15,176 nucleotides of DNA from an uncultured Clostridia bacterium (lineage in GTDB: Bacteria; Bacillota; Clostridia; TANB77; CAG-508). The stretch is taken from positions 1 to 15,176 of the forward strand of contig CANPWI010000020.1 in the NCBI GenBank assembly GCA_947584125.1. Reading direction: 5' to 3'. Both the position numbers and the translations under genes were made by a program. Shown piece after piece: positions 15,175 to 15,176 of this stretch (its first letter is position 1; every line of letters begins with the position of its first letter). The notes below the pieces were generated by a model. That model had not been told where the DNA came from. It saw only the letters and a program-made list of their open reading frames with translations, and did not search any database.

Positions 15175-15176
15175 AA

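Overview
The window comes from a very AT-rich, low-GC Gram-positive bacterium, most likely a member of the Clostridia. The evidence is the mraZ-rsmH-ftsL-PBP order of a Firmicute division and cell-wall (dcw) cluster, a PASTA-tailed class B penicillin-binding protein of the FtsI/SpoVD type, strong AGGAGG ribosome binding sites, GTG and TTG starts, and arginine encoded almost only by AGA. All genes lie on the + strand and read in the standard code. No tRNA, rRNA, insertion sequence, phage gene or CRISPR array was seen.

Layout. Positions 1-4269 hold the start of the dcw cluster: mraZ (5' end cut by the window), rsmH, ftsL and a division or sporulation transpeptidase (ftsI/spoVD type). The cluster is not one smooth operon. 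A 267-base gap with eight CAAAAG repeats, a promoter candidate and a hairpin separates mraZ from rsmH. A perfect 16-bp intrinsic terminator separates ftsL from ftsI, and the ftsI ribosome binding site is buried in a second hairpin. After ftsI the usual murF/mraY genes do not follow. Instead there is a self-contained small transcription unit (4322-4592): a perfect-consensus promoter, a 49-codon membrane peptide gene, and a terminator. Positions 4682-12874 are one 2730-residue gene for a full-length cyclic beta-1,2-glucan synthase (GT84, GH189-type cyclisation and GH94 regions), which ends in its own terminator. Then come a ZIP-family metal transporter (12961-13758), a 160-base leader with a multi-helix RNA fold ending in a T run, a DUF2798-type membrane protein (13961-14566), a 21-bp terminator hairpin, and a Nudix hydrolase (14680-15174) whose promoter overlaps a near-perfect palindrome.

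How the genes work together. The first four serve septal peptidoglycan synthesis and its regulation. The glucan synthase is an envelope enzyme that uses UDP-glucose; its placement beside division genes is suggestive but shows no co-transcription. The last three genes look like independent, separately regulated units. The parts least explained by known families are the 49-aa peptide unit, the structured leader before the DUF2798 gene, the SD-masking hairpin before ftsI, and the CAAAAG repeat array behind mraZ.
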